From contig NZ_JAAXCU010000048.1 in the NCBI RefSeq assembly GCF_012911845.1, positions 1 to 64,000 of the forward strand: a stretch of 64,000 nt of DNA, given 5' to 3'. Position numbers and translations under genes: made by a program. The stretch comes from Bacillus sp. RO2 (GTDB lineage Bacteria; Bacillota; Bacilli; Bacillales; Bacillaceae_I). The notes under the pieces are model-generated. The model did not search any database. It was not told the DNA's origin and saw nothing but the letters and a program-made list of their open reading frames with translations. Position 1 is the first letter of the stretch, and every line of letters starts with the position of its first letter. Positions 39,819-48,358 of the stretch are shown here, one piece after another.

Positions 39819-39855
39819 AAAAAAAACAGGAGGTCGTTTCACCTCCTGAAAAAAA
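39819..39855. terminator. bidirectional terminator
   Basis: CAGGAGGT/ACCTCCTG stem flanked by A runs on both sides, between the convergent glycosyltransferase and TRIC-channel genes. Confidence 0.8.
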
Positions 39856-39877
39856 TCAATGTAAATGTAACGGAAAT

Positions 39878-40486
39878 TTAGGCAGCACTTTGTAAACTTC
39901 GGTTAGGCAACCTCCACTTGTACGTGTAAGATAAGACACGTAAAGAGACGATTCCTACAAAGAGGATATAAAGTTGCAAAGGGGAGCTTGCCATTCCAAA
40001 ACCAATGATTAAGCCAGCCAGTATTGCCCAAGCTGCATATATTTCCGCTCTTAATACAAGCGGCCTTCTACCTGCCAGCAGATCACGGATAATACCACCA
40101 CCACTACCAGTTAATACTGCAGCAACCACGACTGCGCTGATGGGGTGATTCATGCCTGTTGCAAACAGTGCCCCTTGAATGGCAAAGGCGGCTAGGCCGA
40201 TTGCATCAAAGAAATTGCCCCACTTTCTCCAATGCTTTAACAAATTGTTTGGAAACAGAAAGACGGTAGTCATCGCGACCAGAGCAACTTGAAAGAGCAT
40301 TCCTTGCTCCCAAAGTGCTGAAACCGGAACTCCTATAAGGAGATTTCTAACGGCTCCCCCTCCAAAAGCTGTTACTATTCCTAATATATAAACGCCGAGT
40401 ATATCATACTCTTCTTCCATCGCTACAATCGCTCCGCTTATCGCAAATGCGATAGTCCCGATGATGCTGAAAACTTCCCAAGTCAT
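39878..40486 (-). CDS. TRIC / UPF0126 family membrane channel (YvgT-like)
   Basis: 202 aa with about six to seven hydrophobic helices and an internal duplication: IGTIAFAISGAI and IGLAAFAIQGAL, then VTAFGGGAVRNLLIG and LTGSGGGIIRDLLAG. Bacterial members are trimeric cation channels. RBS TGGAGTGA precedes ATG 40486. In B. subtilis the relative yvgT is elsewhere, so this gene is local to this lineage. Confidence 0.88.
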   Translation of the reverse strand: MTWEVFSIIGTIAFAISGAIVAMEEEYDILGVYILGIVTAFGGGAVRNLLIGVPVSALWEQGMLFQVALVAMTTVFLFPNNLLKHWRKWGNFFDAIGLAAFAIQGALFATGMNHPISAVVVAAVLTGSGGGIIRDLLAGRRPLVLRAEIYAAWAILAGLIIGFGMASSPLQLYILFVGIVSLRVLSYTYKWRLPNRSLQSAA

Positions 40487-40661
40487 GCGATCACTCCATT
40501 AAAAATATACAATATCTATAAAGCCTTCCTGATTTTATATAGAAAACCGCCAGAATGCAATAGTTTTAAAGGATTTAATAGAGAAAAAAAGCATATTTTG
40601 ATATGATTAAGGAACTTGTTCAACAATCATTTATTATATTTTAGAAAAAGGGGTTACGCAT

Positions 40662-41930
40662 TTGAACGAAACGCAAAAGAAAGACAAGGAAAGGGTCATT
40701 TTAGTAGGCTGTCAATTACCTAAAGATGATGATCAAACATTCTTTTATTCTATGGAAGAATTAGCATCCTTGACCAAAACAGCCAACGGAGAAGTTCTGG
40801 TTTCCTTAACACAAAAAAGAGAACGGGTTCATCCTGCTACATACATAGGGAAAGGGAAACTAGAGGAGCTAGTCCAACTGGAGGAAGAGTTGGAACCTGA
40901 AATCATTATTTTTAATGGAGAACTAGCACCAAGTCAAAACAGGAACCTTTCTAAAATTTTAAATGCCAGAATCATTGACCGAACACAATTGATCTTGGAT
41001 ATATTTGCTCAGCGTGCTAAATCAAAGGAAGGGAAGCTTCAAGTAGAGTTAGCTCAACTTCAGTACCTTTTACCTCGCCTTGGTGGAAAAGGTGTGGAAC
41101 TGTCTCGTCTTGGAGGCGGAATAGGAACTAGAGGACCGGGTGAAACGAAATTAGAATCCGATCGCAGACATATTAATAGAAGAATTGTGGATATCAAAAC
41201 ACAGCTAACATCGATTGTCAGTCACCGAGAGAGATATCGTGAGCGCAGAAAGAGAAATCAAGCCTTTCAACTTTCCTTGGTCGGTTATACCAATGCTGGA
41301 AAATCAACCATTTTTAATCGCCTGACAGAAGCTGGTACGTTTGAGGAAAACCTGTTATTCGCAACGCTAGATCCGACAACAAGAAAGGTCATGATGCCAT
41401 CTGGATTCAATGCCCTTCTGACTGACACCGTAGGATTTATCCAGGACCTGCCGACCTCACTTGTAGCAGCATTCCGTTCGACACTTGAAGAAGTAACAGA
41501 AGCGGACTTGATTTTACATGTGGTCGATAGCTCAAGCCCTGATCACGTCAACCATGAAAAAACGGTAGACAAATTGTTGAAGGAACTTGGGGTCGAAGGC
41601 GTTCCAATATTAACTGTTTATAATAAGAAAGATCAAACCACAGAAGGATTCACACCTGCTTATAATGAAGAAATGTTGCATATAAGTGCTTTAGACTCTG
41701 GAGATATCGCCTTATTGACCCAAAAGATAGAATCGCTCATCAAAGTTCAGATGGAGCCCTATGGTATCGTTGTGCCGTCTTCAGAAGGAAAATTAATTGC
41801 ACAATTAAAACAAGAAACCGTCCTTTCTAACATGGAGTTCACAGAAGAGACAGAAAGCTATGAATTACAAGGATACTATCTTGATAACTCAAAATTGGCT
41901 TCTGTTATTCAGCAAAGAATGAAGAAATAG
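40662..41930 (+). CDS. hflX: GTPase HflX
   Basis: 422 aa ribosome-splitting/recycling GTPase. The N-terminal HflX domain shows NGELAPSQNRNLSKILNARI and ID-RTQLILDIFAQRA. The linker contains LPRLGGKGVELSRLGGGIGT. The G domain has GYTNAGKST (about residue 208), DTVGFIQDLP and NKKD. TTG 40662 follows AAAAAGGGG. It heads a two-gene unit with ynbB. Confidence 0.95.
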   Translation: MNETQKKDKERVILVGCQLPKDDDQTFFYSMEELASLTKTANGEVLVSLTQKRERVHPATYIGKGKLEELVQLEEELEPEIIIFNGELAPSQNRNLSKILNARIIDRTQLILDIFAQRAKSKEGKLQVELAQLQYLLPRLGGKGVELSRLGGGIGTRGPGETKLESDRRHINRRIVDIKTQLTSIVSHRERYRERRKRNQAFQLSLVGYTNAGKSTIFNRLTEAGTFEENLLFATLDPTTRKVMMPSGFNALLTDTVGFIQDLPTSLVAAFRSTLEEVTEADLILHVVDSSSPDHVNHEKTVDKLLKELGVEGVPILTVYNKKDQTTEGFTPAYNEEMLHISALDSGDIALLTQKIESLIKVQMEPYGIVVPSSEGKLIAQLKQETVLSNMEFTEETESYELQGYYLDNSKLASVIQQRMKK

Positions 41931-41942
41931 AGGAGATTTATT

Positions 41943-43208
41943 ATGTTTCATTTATTACAACATGGGGAAGTCATTGAACCTATCGTACGAAAAATAGAAG
42001 AAAAGCTTCAAGAAGGATTCCAGCAAGTAGATGCTGGCGTGGAAACCAACCAATTTCGCGTATTAAAAAGCTTTCAGGAGAACCGTGTCAGCGATTCTCA
42101 TTTCATTCCATCCACTGGATATGGGTATGATGACATTGGACGTGATACATTAGAGAAGATTTACGCAGAAGTATTCGGCGGCGAGGCAGGCCTAGTGCGT
42201 CCTCAAATCATCTCAGGCACACATGCAATCTCCATCGCCCTGTTTGGGGTGTTGCGCCCTGGTGATGAACTACTTTATATTACTGGAAAGCCATATGATA
42301 CGCTAGAAGAGATCGTAGGAATCCGCGGAAGTGGCGTAGGCTCTTTAAAAGAGTACAACATAGGCTATAAAACCATCGATCTCAAAAATAACCGTGGTAT
42401 TGACTGGGAGGCTGTCAGCAATGCAATAACGCCTTCCACTAAAATGATTGGTATTCAGCGTTCAAAAGGTTATGCAACAAGACCATCTTTTACTATAGAA
42501 GAAATTAAAGAAATGATTCGTTTTGTAAAGGAAATCAAACCGGATGTGGTTGTGTTTGTAGACAACTGTTACGGCGAATTTGTGGAGCTTGAGGAGCCGT
42601 GTCATGTTGGTGCGGATTTGATGGCTGGTTCTCTAATTAAGAATCCTGGTGGAGGTATTGCCAAAACAGGTGGTTACATCGTTGGGAAAAAAGAGTTGGT
42701 GGAAGCTTGTTCTTACAGAATGACTTCCCCTGGGATTGGGGCAGAAGCTGGTGCCAGCCTATACAGCTTGCAAGAAATGTATCAAGGTTTCTTCCTTGCT
42801 CCCCATGTAGTGGGACAGGCGTTAAAAGGAGCGATGTTCACTGCTGCGTTTTTAGAAGAGCTCGGGATGAATACTTCTCCTAGCTGGGATGCACACCGTA
42901 CCGACTTGATTCAATCGGTGCAATTTGATGATAAAGAAAAAATGATTGCCTTCTGTCAGGCAATCCAGTATGCATCACCAGTCAATTCACATGTTACACC
43001 ATATGCGAACTATATGCCGGGGTATGAGGATGACGTAATTATGGCTGCTGGGACATTTATTCAAGGAGCGAGCATTGAGCTGACTGCTGATGGTCCGATC
43101 AGAGCGCCGTATGTTGCATATGTTCAAGGTGGCTTGACCTATTCGCATGTAAAGATTGCTGTTTGTAGTGCGGTGGATCATTTGATTAGTAAGGGGTTAA
43201 TGGAATAA
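41943..43208 (+). CDS. ynbB: PLP-dependent methionine gamma-lyase-like protein YnbB
   Basis: 421 aa, the 'aluminium resistance' family of fold-type I PLP enzymes. Visible: SGTHAISIALFGVLRPGDEL, VVVFVDNCYGEFVELEEP and the PLP lysine region GSLIKNPGGGIAKTGGY. The precise reaction is unsettled; cysteine/methionine lyase activity is inferred from the family. It is 12 bp after hflX with AGAGGAG, and hflX-ynbB-glnR order is as in B. subtilis. Confidence 0.92.
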   Translation: MFHLLQHGEVIEPIVRKIEEKLQEGFQQVDAGVETNQFRVLKSFQENRVSDSHFIPSTGYGYDDIGRDTLEKIYAEVFGGEAGLVRPQIISGTHAISIALFGVLRPGDELLYITGKPYDTLEEIVGIRGSGVGSLKEYNIGYKTIDLKNNRGIDWEAVSNAITPSTKMIGIQRSKGYATRPSFTIEEIKEMIRFVKEIKPDVVVFVDNCYGEFVELEEPCHVGADLMAGSLIKNPGGGIAKTGGYIVGKKELVEACSYRMTSPGIGAEAGASLYSLQEMYQGFFLAPHVVGQALKGAMFTAAFLEELGMNTSPSWDAHRTDLIQSVQFDDKEKMIAFCQAIQYASPVNSHVTPYANYMPGYEDDVIMAAGTFIQGASIELTADGPIRAPYVAYVQGGLTYSHVKIAVCSAVDHLISKGLME

Positions 43209-43221
43209 TTGGAGTTGTTTT

Positions 43222-43255
43222 AAGCCTAGGGGGAGCCCTGGGCTTTATTTGTTTT
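43222..43255 (+). terminator. terminator after ynbB
   Basis: AAGCCTAGGG pairs with CCCTGGGCTT (one mismatch), followed by TATTTGTTTT. Confidence 0.7.
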
Positions 43256-43318
43256 ATGGGGGTTTGATGGGTAAGGGTATGGAGATATGGTTGGGTGTGT
43301 AGAGAGGGGCTGTCTGTT

Positions 43319-43370
43319 CCTGTTTGGAGTGAGGGAGAGTGCGTTTGGTCGTAGAGAGGTGGTTTCTGAG
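43319..43370 (+). repeat. single 52-bp type-A unit preceding the type-B array
   Basis: It begins CCTGTTTGGAGTGAGGGAGA and matches the type-A units at 43798 onward. It ends exactly where the first type-B unit starts, so both families keep the same 52-bp register. Confidence 0.75.
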
Positions 43371-43734
43371 ATGTATGACGACCGGTGAAGGGGAAAAAGC
43401 AGAGGAGCCGTCGTCATTGGAGATGTATGACGACCGGTGAAGGGGAAAAAGCAGAAGAGCCGTCGTCATAGGAGGTGTATGACGACCGGTGAAGGGGGAA
43501 ACGCAGAGGAGCCGTCGTCATTGGAGGTGTATGACGACCGGTGAAGGGGAAAAAGCAGAGGAGCCGTCGTCATTGGAGGTGTATGACGACCGGTGAAGGG
43601 GAAAAAGCAGAGGAGCCGTCGTCATAGGAGGTGTATGACGACCGGTGAAGGGGAAAAAGCAGAGGAGCCGTCGTCGTAGGAGGTGTATGACGACCGGTGA
43701 AGGGGAAAAAGCAGAGGAGCCGTCGTCATAGGGG
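43371..43734 (+). repeat. seven head-to-tail 52-bp type-B units
   Basis: Units start at 43371, 43423, 43475, 43527, 43579, 43631 and 43683 and differ at only a few bases. Each contains TATGACGAC and, 27 bp later, GTCGTCATA, a perfect 9-bp inverted pair, so every unit can fold as a hairpin with loop GGGGAAAAAGCAGAGG. 52 is not a multiple of 3, so this is not a protein repeat. No unique spacers exist, so it is not a CRISPR array. Confidence 0.95.
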
Positions 43735-43797
43735 ATTTAATCTTAAATCTCGTTGTAACTATTTTTACACATTAATATGGACTTGACTGTTTCTGTT

Positions 43798-44085
43798 CCC
43801 GTTTGGAGTGAAGGAGAGTGCGTTCGGTAGTAGAGAGTCGTTCTCTGCTCCCGTTTGGAGTATTAGAGAGCGTGTTTGGTCGTAGAGAGGGGGTCTCTGC
43901 TCCCGTTTGGAGTATGAGAGAGCGTGTTCGGTAGTAGAGAGGGGGTCTCTGCTCCCGTTTATAGTATGGGAGCGCGCGTTCGGTCGTAGAGAGTCGTTCT
44001 CTGTTCCCGTTTGGACTTTGGAAGAGAACGTTCGGTCGTAGAGAGGGTCTCTCTTTTCCCATTTGGACTTTAGTAGAGTGTGATG
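43798..44085 (+). repeat. five and a half 52-bp type-A units
   Basis: Units begin CCCGTTTGGAGT at 43798, 43850, 43902, 43954 and 44006, with a partial unit at 44058. They are more diverged than type B. Conserved parts are TTCGGT(C/A)GTAGAGAG and TCTCTG, the AGAGA/TCTCT pair forming a short stem. It lies between ynbB and glnR. Confidence 0.9.
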
Positions 44086-44273
44086 GGGTGTTGAGATGGT
44101 CATCATAACTAATTGACAACTTACGCCCAGCGATCTAAAAACCAGAAGAATGCATGTTTCTAATCGGACAGAACAGGTTATAAGATAAAGGGGACAAAAA
44201 CCAGCATACATACCTGTCGCGACCTACATTTCTTTAGGTTATTCCTACGAATTACTTTATTTTATAAAAATAA

Positions 44274-44290
44274 TGTTAGAAAACCTAACA
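44274..44290 (+). promoter_or_regulatory. GlnR/TnrA box 1 of glnRA
   Basis: TGTTAGAAAACCTAACA is a perfect TGTNA-N7-TNACA site, just upstream of the -35 TTGACA. GlnR bound with feedback-inhibited glutamine synthetase represses this operon in Bacillus. Confidence 0.85.
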
Positions 44291-44295
44291 TGTTC

Positions 44296-44324
44296 TTGAC
44301 AGATTATCTAACATCGCATAAACT
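44296..44324 (+). promoter_or_regulatory. glnRA promoter with overlapping second GlnR half-match
   Basis: TTGACA (44296-44301), 17-bp spacer, TAAACT (44319-44324). TGACA-N7-TAACA at 44297-44313 is a near-match to the GlnR box and covers the -35, as in the two-site glnRA operator of B. subtilis. Confidence 0.65.
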
Positions 44325-44364
44325 AAGAGTAACTTCATAGGAAATGATGAAAGGAGGATTTGTA

Positions 44365-44769
44365 GTGAGTGACAATATTAGACGTTCAATGCCATTATTT
44401 CCAATAGGAATTGTCATGCAGCTAACAGAATTGTCAGCTCGACAAATCCGATATTATGAAGAAAATGGGCTTGTTTTCCCGGCTCGTTCTGAAGGCAACC
44501 GCCGACTTTTTTCTTTTAATGATGTCGATACTCTATTAGAGATAAAAAACCTCATTGAGCAAAAAGTGAACATAGCTGGCATCAAACAGCTGATGACAGT
44601 CAAGCAACAGCACAAGGAAGTCCCTTCAGAAGAAGTGGCAAAAGATGATGCTAAGCCAGAACTGTCGGATGACCAACTGCGCAAACTACTCCGTGCAGAA
44701 ATGATGCAAGCGGGAAGATATAATCGAACTAGTCTCCGTCAAGGTGATATGTCCCGATTTTTCCATTAA
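44365..44769 (+). CDS. glnR: MerR-family nitrogen regulator GlnR
   Basis: 134 aa repressor of glnRA and other nitrogen genes. The MerR winged helix is [20 protein letters not shown] and [12 protein letters not shown]. The C-terminal tail ends [10 protein letters not shown], the segment that senses feedback-inhibited GlnA. GTG 44365 matches the family start ([13 protein letters not shown]) with AAAGGAGGA upstream; an ATG at 44344 lies before the RBS. Confidence 0.97.
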   Translation: MSDNIRRSMPLFPIGIVMQLTELSARQIRYYEENGLVFPARSEGNRRLFSFNDVDTLLEIKNLIEQKVNIAGIKQLMTVKQQHKEVPSEEVAKDDAKPELSDDQLRKLLRAEMMQAGRYNRTSLRQGDMSRFFH

Positions 44770-44838
44770 TTTTTTTGAGTTTTTTGGTAAGTTTTTATTA
44801 AAACTAAAATAGTAAAAATTTTGAGGAGGAACTTTATT

Positions 44839-46173
44839 ATGGCTAAGTACACACACGAGGACATCAAGCGTATCGTCCAGGAGGAAAATGTAAAATACAT
44901 CCGTCTTCAATTTACGGATATCCTTGGAACAATTAAAAACGTGGAAATCCCTGTAAGTCAATTGGAGAAAGCATTGGACAACAAAATGATGTTTGATGGA
45001 TCTTCCATTGAAGGTTTCGTTCGTATTGAAGAATCTGACATGAACTTATACCCAGATCTTGACACATTCGTAGTATTCCCTTGGACTTCTGAAAAAGGGA
45101 AAGTAGCACGTTTCATCTGTGATATCTACAATCCAGACGGAACTCCATTCGAAGGAGACCCTCGTGCAAACTTAAAACGTATGTTAAAAGAAATGGAAGA
45201 CCTAGGATTTTCCGATTTCAACCTTGGACCAGAGCCAGAGTTCTTCCTATTTAAATTAGATGAAAAAGGCGAGCCAACATTAGAGCTAAACGATAAAGGT
45301 GGATATTTCGACCTGGCTCCAACAGACCTTGGTGAGAACTGCCGCCGTGATATCGTTCTTGAGCTTGAAGAAATGGGATTTGAGATTGAAGCTTCTCACC
45401 ATGAAGTAGCTCCTGGACAGCATGAAATTGATTTCAAATATGCAAGCGCAATTCAAGCTTGTGATGACATCCAAACATTTAAACTAGTTGTAAAAACAAT
45501 TGCTCGTAAGCACGGTTTGCATGCAACTTTCATGCCAAAACCACTTTTCGGCGTGAACGGTTCTGGTATGCACTGCAACCTTTCTTTATTCAAAGACGGA
45601 GAAAATGCGTTCTATGATGCTAACGGTGACTTAGAATTAAGTGAGACTGCAAAACACTTTATTGCAGGTATCATTAAGCATGCTACTGCTTTCACTGCAG
45701 TAACAAACCCTACTGTAAACTCTTATAAGCGTCTAGTACCTGGATACGAAGCACCTTGTTATGTTGCATGGTCCGCTCGTAACCGTAGCCCATTAATCCG
45801 TATCCCAGCTTCTCGTGGTATCTCCACTCGTGTAGAAGTTCGTAGTGTAGACCCTGCAGCTAACCCATACCTAGCTATGGCTGTATTATTGAAAGCTGGA
45901 CTTGACGGCATTAAAAACAAATTGGAAGCTCCGAAGCCAATCGACCGCAACATCTATGTGATGAACAAAGAAGAGCGCGTTGCTGCTGGTATCGCAGACC
46001 TTCCGGCAACACTTGCTGCTGCACTTGAAGAATTAAAATCAAATGAAGTGATCCAATCTGCTTTAGGTGAGCATTTACTTGAGCACTTCATCGAAGCAAA
46101 AGAAATCGAGTGGGATATGTTCCGTACACAGGTTCACCCATGGGAGAGAGATCAGTATTTAACTCAATACTAA
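44839..46173 (+). CDS. glnA: glutamine synthetase type I-alpha
   Basis: 444 aa dodecameric enzyme joining ammonia to glutamate. Visible: [18 protein letters not shown], the metal and glutamate sites [11 protein letters not shown] and [26 protein letters not shown], and [10 protein letters not shown]. No adenylylation-type insert, as expected for I-alpha. ATG 44839 follows GAGGAGG. The last 59 bp recurs at 47756-47814, so the gene's 3' end appears to be an integration site. Confidence 0.98.
   Translation: MAKYTHEDIKRIVQEENVKYIRLQFTDILGTIKNVEIPVSQLEKALDNKMMFDGSSIEGFVRIEESDMNLYPDLDTFVVFPWTSEKGKVARFICDIYNPDGTPFEGDPRANLKRMLKEMEDLGFSDFNLGPEPEFFLFKLDEKGEPTLELNDKGGYFDLAPTDLGENCRRDIVLELEEMGFEIEASHHEVAPGQHEIDFKYASAIQACDDIQTFKLVVKTIARKHGLHATFMPKPLFGVNGSGMHCNLSLFKDGENAFYDANGDLELSETAKHFIAGIIKHATAFTAVTNPTVNSYKRLVPGYEAPCYVAWSARNRSPLIRIPASRGISTRVEVRSVDPAANPYLAMAVLLKAGLDGIKNKLEAPKPIDRNIYVMNKEERVAAGIADLPATLAAALEELKSNEVIQSALGEHLLEHFIEAKEIEWDMFRTQVHPWERDQYLTQY
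46115..46173 (+). repeat. proximal copy of the 59-bp glnA 3'-end duplication (putative att site)
   Basis: Matches 47756-47814 with three differences, all at synonymous third positions (ACA/ACC, CAG/CAA, CAA/CAG). It lies inside the intact glnA. Confidence 0.85.
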
Positions 46174-46177
46174 AAAG

Positions 46178-46217
46178 AAAAACCCCTTGATACCATTGGT
46201 GTATTGAGGGGTTTTTG
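46178..46217 (+). terminator. terminator after glnA
   Basis: AAAAACCCCTTGATAC..GTATTGAGGGGTTTTT, a long stem with a T run. Confidence 0.9.
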
Positions 46218-46251
46218 AATTCATTGGATTAGTTAGCTGAAAACGTAGTTT

Positions 46252-46623
46252 TTTGGGCGCACCCATGAAACACCCATAAAAAATGGAACTACCCACAAAA
46301 GGAACAGTCAGAAATGTAAGCAATGTAATACGAATTTTTATGACTACAAAGAAAGAATGTTTTGTTCATAAAAATGTAGTATGAAGTTCTCAAAGAATAA
46401 CCCTACATCTATGCATGTGTACAAACCAAGACCTAAAAAGATAAAGAATTGCGTTAACTGCAATGAGGATTAAGAAACTCACCAAGATAAAAGAAAGTAT
46501 TGCAGCTATAAATGTAGATATGAATACTAAGTCAAAGAAAAACCAATCTCAAATAATAAATGTAAAGAATGCTGTAAATGGTTTTCTACAACATATAAGT
46601 TAAATATTAGATATGTTGCATAA
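46252..46623 (+). pseudogene. decayed zinc-ribbon protein
   Basis: One frame, read through internal TAA stops at 46369, 46471 and 46528, encodes three cysteine clusters: KCKQCNTNFYDYKERMFCS with KC just after the first stop; NCVNCNED then KYCSYKCRYEY; and KCKECCKWF. The CxxC...FCSxxC pattern is typical of small phage or mobile-element zinc-ribbon/HNH-type proteins. No start codon with an RBS is seen. Several stops in an otherwise consistent frame indicate a dead gene inside the glnA-flanked segment. Confidence 0.5.
46260..46284 (+). repeat. 25-bp direct repeat, left copy
   Basis: CACCCATGAAACACCCATAA plus five bases; repeated at 47637-47661 with two mismatches. It lies 87 bp inside the proximal glnA end. 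Confidence 0.75.
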
Positions 46624-46730
46624 TTTGCGAGCATGATAAAAAGCCTTTCCTTTATCGGAAGGGCTTATTTAGTGTTTTTATCTGTATAAAAATTTGCATG
46701 TTTTATTAGCTCATCAATGTTTTCGTACAA

Positions 46731-46938
46731 CTATATTAAATTATGATGTATGTATCCTATTTCATCCTCAACATTTTGATGGGTTAAGCAATTTAACTCC
46801 CTATCTAGATTAATAAGTTTAACCTTACTCTCTGGAAATGTATTTTTGAACGCCATATATACAATATCAGATAAGTGACAACCTTTAAGGTCGCCACTTA
46901 AATTGAAATTTATTTTGCCGCTTTGAATTAGGGGACTA
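46731..46938 (-). pseudogene. unrecognised protein fragment
   Basis: The minus-strand frame reads protein-like (GDLKGCHLSDIVYMAFKNTF, ESKVKLINLDRELNCLTHQN) and ends at 46731. Upstream it runs into the yjcZ-like gene in another frame, and no clear start or RBS is seen. It may be a fragment of a real gene or a chance frame. No family recognised. Confidence 0.25.
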
Positions 46939-47097
46939 TTAACACCAGTTACAACCGCAGTAATTTCCTCCGTAGTTTCCACCACTGTATGAACCGCCAA
47001 CAAACGAAGCACCAACGATAACTAGAAGAATAAACAAAACAACTACAAGCGCAAACCCTCCGCCTTTGTTGTCATCTTTATGCCCTTCATGACTCAT
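46939..47097 (-). CDS. YjcZ-family sporulation micropeptide
   Basis: 52 aa small protein. The N-terminus is MSHEGHKDDNKGGGFALVVV, followed by one hydrophobic helix (FILLVIVGASF) and a Gly/Tyr/Asn/Cys tail GGSYSGGNYGGNYCGCNWC. This GGGFAL-VVLFILLVIVGAS pattern is the hallmark of YjcZ-family peptides found in Bacillus spores. AAAGGTGGTG lies 6 bp before ATG 47097 on the minus strand. It sits inside the glnA-flanked insertion. Function unknown. The gene is short enough to be missed by automatic callers. Confidence 0.82.
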   Translation of the reverse strand: MSHEGHKDDNKGGGFALVVVLFILLVIVGASFVGGSYSGGNYGGNYCGCNWC

Positions 47098-47193
47098 ACT
47101 TTACACCACCTTTTCTTCAGGTACCATATCATATGTAAATGGTTCTGTTTTTGGTTGGGACAATGGTTTATCAGAATAAAAAGGGCTACTCTC

Positions 47194-47337
47194 ACAATTT
47201 TATATGAAGAAACTAAATACGTGTTGGCCATTGCTTGTCACATTAATCCAATTACTTTGGCAGACTTGTACGTAGAGAGGTGTTTTGATGACGAACCATT
47301 GATGGAACAGTTGCAAAATGAATTGAGTGTCTTTTAA
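47194..47337 (+). pseudogene. short unrecognised reading frame in the insertion
   Basis: The frame ending at 47337 reads TILYEETKYVLAIACHINPI then DLYVERCFDDEPLMEQLQNE, with protein-like composition. There is no convincing start or RBS: the frame extends back across the yjcZ-like gene on the other strand. It is best treated as a gene remnant. No family recognised. Confidence 0.25.
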
Positions 47338-47755
47338 AGCTTATAGTATAATGCCATTAAAAAGTCATGAAAAAAGTTACCTCAATTATTTATGAATGTT
47401 GGAGGTCGATAAATGGAGTTAGTAAGCCTTATCATTTGAGAAACGGCGATGTCTTTTGCTGTATGCTTTATTTAATAACCAGGAAGACACCCAGGATAGG
47501 TTAGTGGATGATGATTAAATGGAGATTCCTAGACGTCTTGGAACAATATCATGCAAAACTTGCAGGAAAATTAAACGTCACCGAGAGTTAGAGAAATATT
47601 GATTTGAGCTAGGAAAATATTATTCGCCCCCCAAATCACCCATGAAACAGCCATAAAAGATTGAAATAGTTTGATTTGCTATGAACAACCAAAAGTTAAG
47701 AATCCTTTTGTATCAACGTTAATGAGTGTTGGGTGATTTAATTTCATGAGCTGAA
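47338..47755. other. gene-poor remainder of the glnA-flanked segment
   Basis: About 420 bp with several short broken frames, for example MELVSLII with an immediate stop at 47413 onward and MEIPRRLGTISCKTCRKIKR near 47519-47602. No intact gene is seen. It holds the right 25-bp direct repeat (47637-47661). Confidence 0.4.
47637..47661 (+). repeat. 25-bp direct repeat, right copy
   Basis: CACCCATGAAACAGCCATAA plus AAGAT, same orientation as 46260-46284. It lies 95 bp inside the distal glnA end. Confidence 0.75.
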
Positions 47756-47814
47756 ATATGTTCCGTACCCAGGTTCACCCATGGGAGAGAGATCAATATT
47801 TAACTCAGTACTAA
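47756..47814 (+). pseudogene. detached 3' end of glnA (distal duplication)
   Basis: 56 of 59 bases match glnA 46115-46173. The reading [18 protein letters not shown]-stop is fully preserved because all three changes are synonymous. Upstream the frame is lost (stop at AGC TGA). It is followed by its own terminator (47820-47857). This is the pattern left when an element integrates in a gene's 3' end and supplies a replacement end. Confidence 0.85.
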
Positions 47815-47819
47815 TAGAT

Positions 47820-47857
47820 AAAAAACCTTCGCGCTGCTATGTGCGAAGGTTTTTTTG
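47820..47857 (+). terminator. terminator after the glnA fragment
   Basis: AAAAACCTTCGC pairs with GCGAAGGTTTTTT; possibly the original glnA terminator. Confidence 0.85.
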
Positions 47858-47937
47858 CGTTTTGTGAATGTTGTCTTGTCATAATATTCCCTTAATACAA
47901 ATATGCTTTACTAGTAAGTGTACAAGGGAGTGGCTAT

Positions 47938-48339
47938 ATGGCAAAGGTGAATCATCCTACTGTAACAGCTGAAATGATTGAAATGTACTATGAATGCAAT
48001 AAGCAAAAGAAAGAAATAGAGAAACAGATGGAAGAACTAAAAGAGCGATTTCATCTTTATTTTGACAAAAGCTTCGGGCAAGATGAAAAGGCAGAGGTAG
48101 TCATGGGTGGATACAAGCTGCAAAGACAGGTTAGGAAATCGGAGAAGTATTCTGATGAAACCGTTCAAAAGCTTGAGGAATTAAGTATGAATGATCTGAT
48201 TAAAACAATAAAAATACCCGATGATACAAAGATTAAAGCAGCCATCCAACTAAATCTTATTAAAGAAGAGGATCTGGAAGGTTGTTTGGTTACCAATTCA
48301 TCCTTAGCAATATCAGTGAAGCCGCTTACGCCAAACTAA
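47938..48339 (+). CDS. hypothetical coiled-coil protein next to a phage holin
   Basis: 133 aa. The N-terminal half is charged and helical (YYECNKQKKEIEKQMEELKE, residues 18-37), suggesting a coiled coil. The rest has no recognised motif (KLQRQVRKSEKYSDETVQKL, IKAAIQLNLIKEEDLEGC). AAGGGAG precedes ATG 47938. It is 19 bp before the holin gene and probably co-transcribed, so a phage origin is likely. I do not recognise the family. Confidence 0.75.
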   Translation: MAKVNHPTVTAEMIEMYYECNKQKKEIEKQMEELKERFHLYFDKSFGQDEKAEVVMGGYKLQRQVRKSEKYSDETVQKLEELSMNDLIKTIKIPDDTKIKAAIQLNLIKEEDLEGCLVTNSSLAISVKPLTPN

Positions 48340-48358
48340 ATCTTAGGGGGATAGTCAG

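Noticed and set aside
43226-43469. Minus-strand frames after ynbB
   Set aside because: They read into the tandem array and over the ynbB terminator; repetitive and without RBS.
43371-43734. Possible CRISPR array
   Set aside because: Units are continuous near-identical 52-mers with no unique spacers and no cas genes nearby.
43765-44211. Minus-strand open frames of 115-148 codons in the 52-bp arrays
   Set aside because: 52 is not divisible by 3, so the frame rotates from unit to unit; no RBS and low-complexity peptide.
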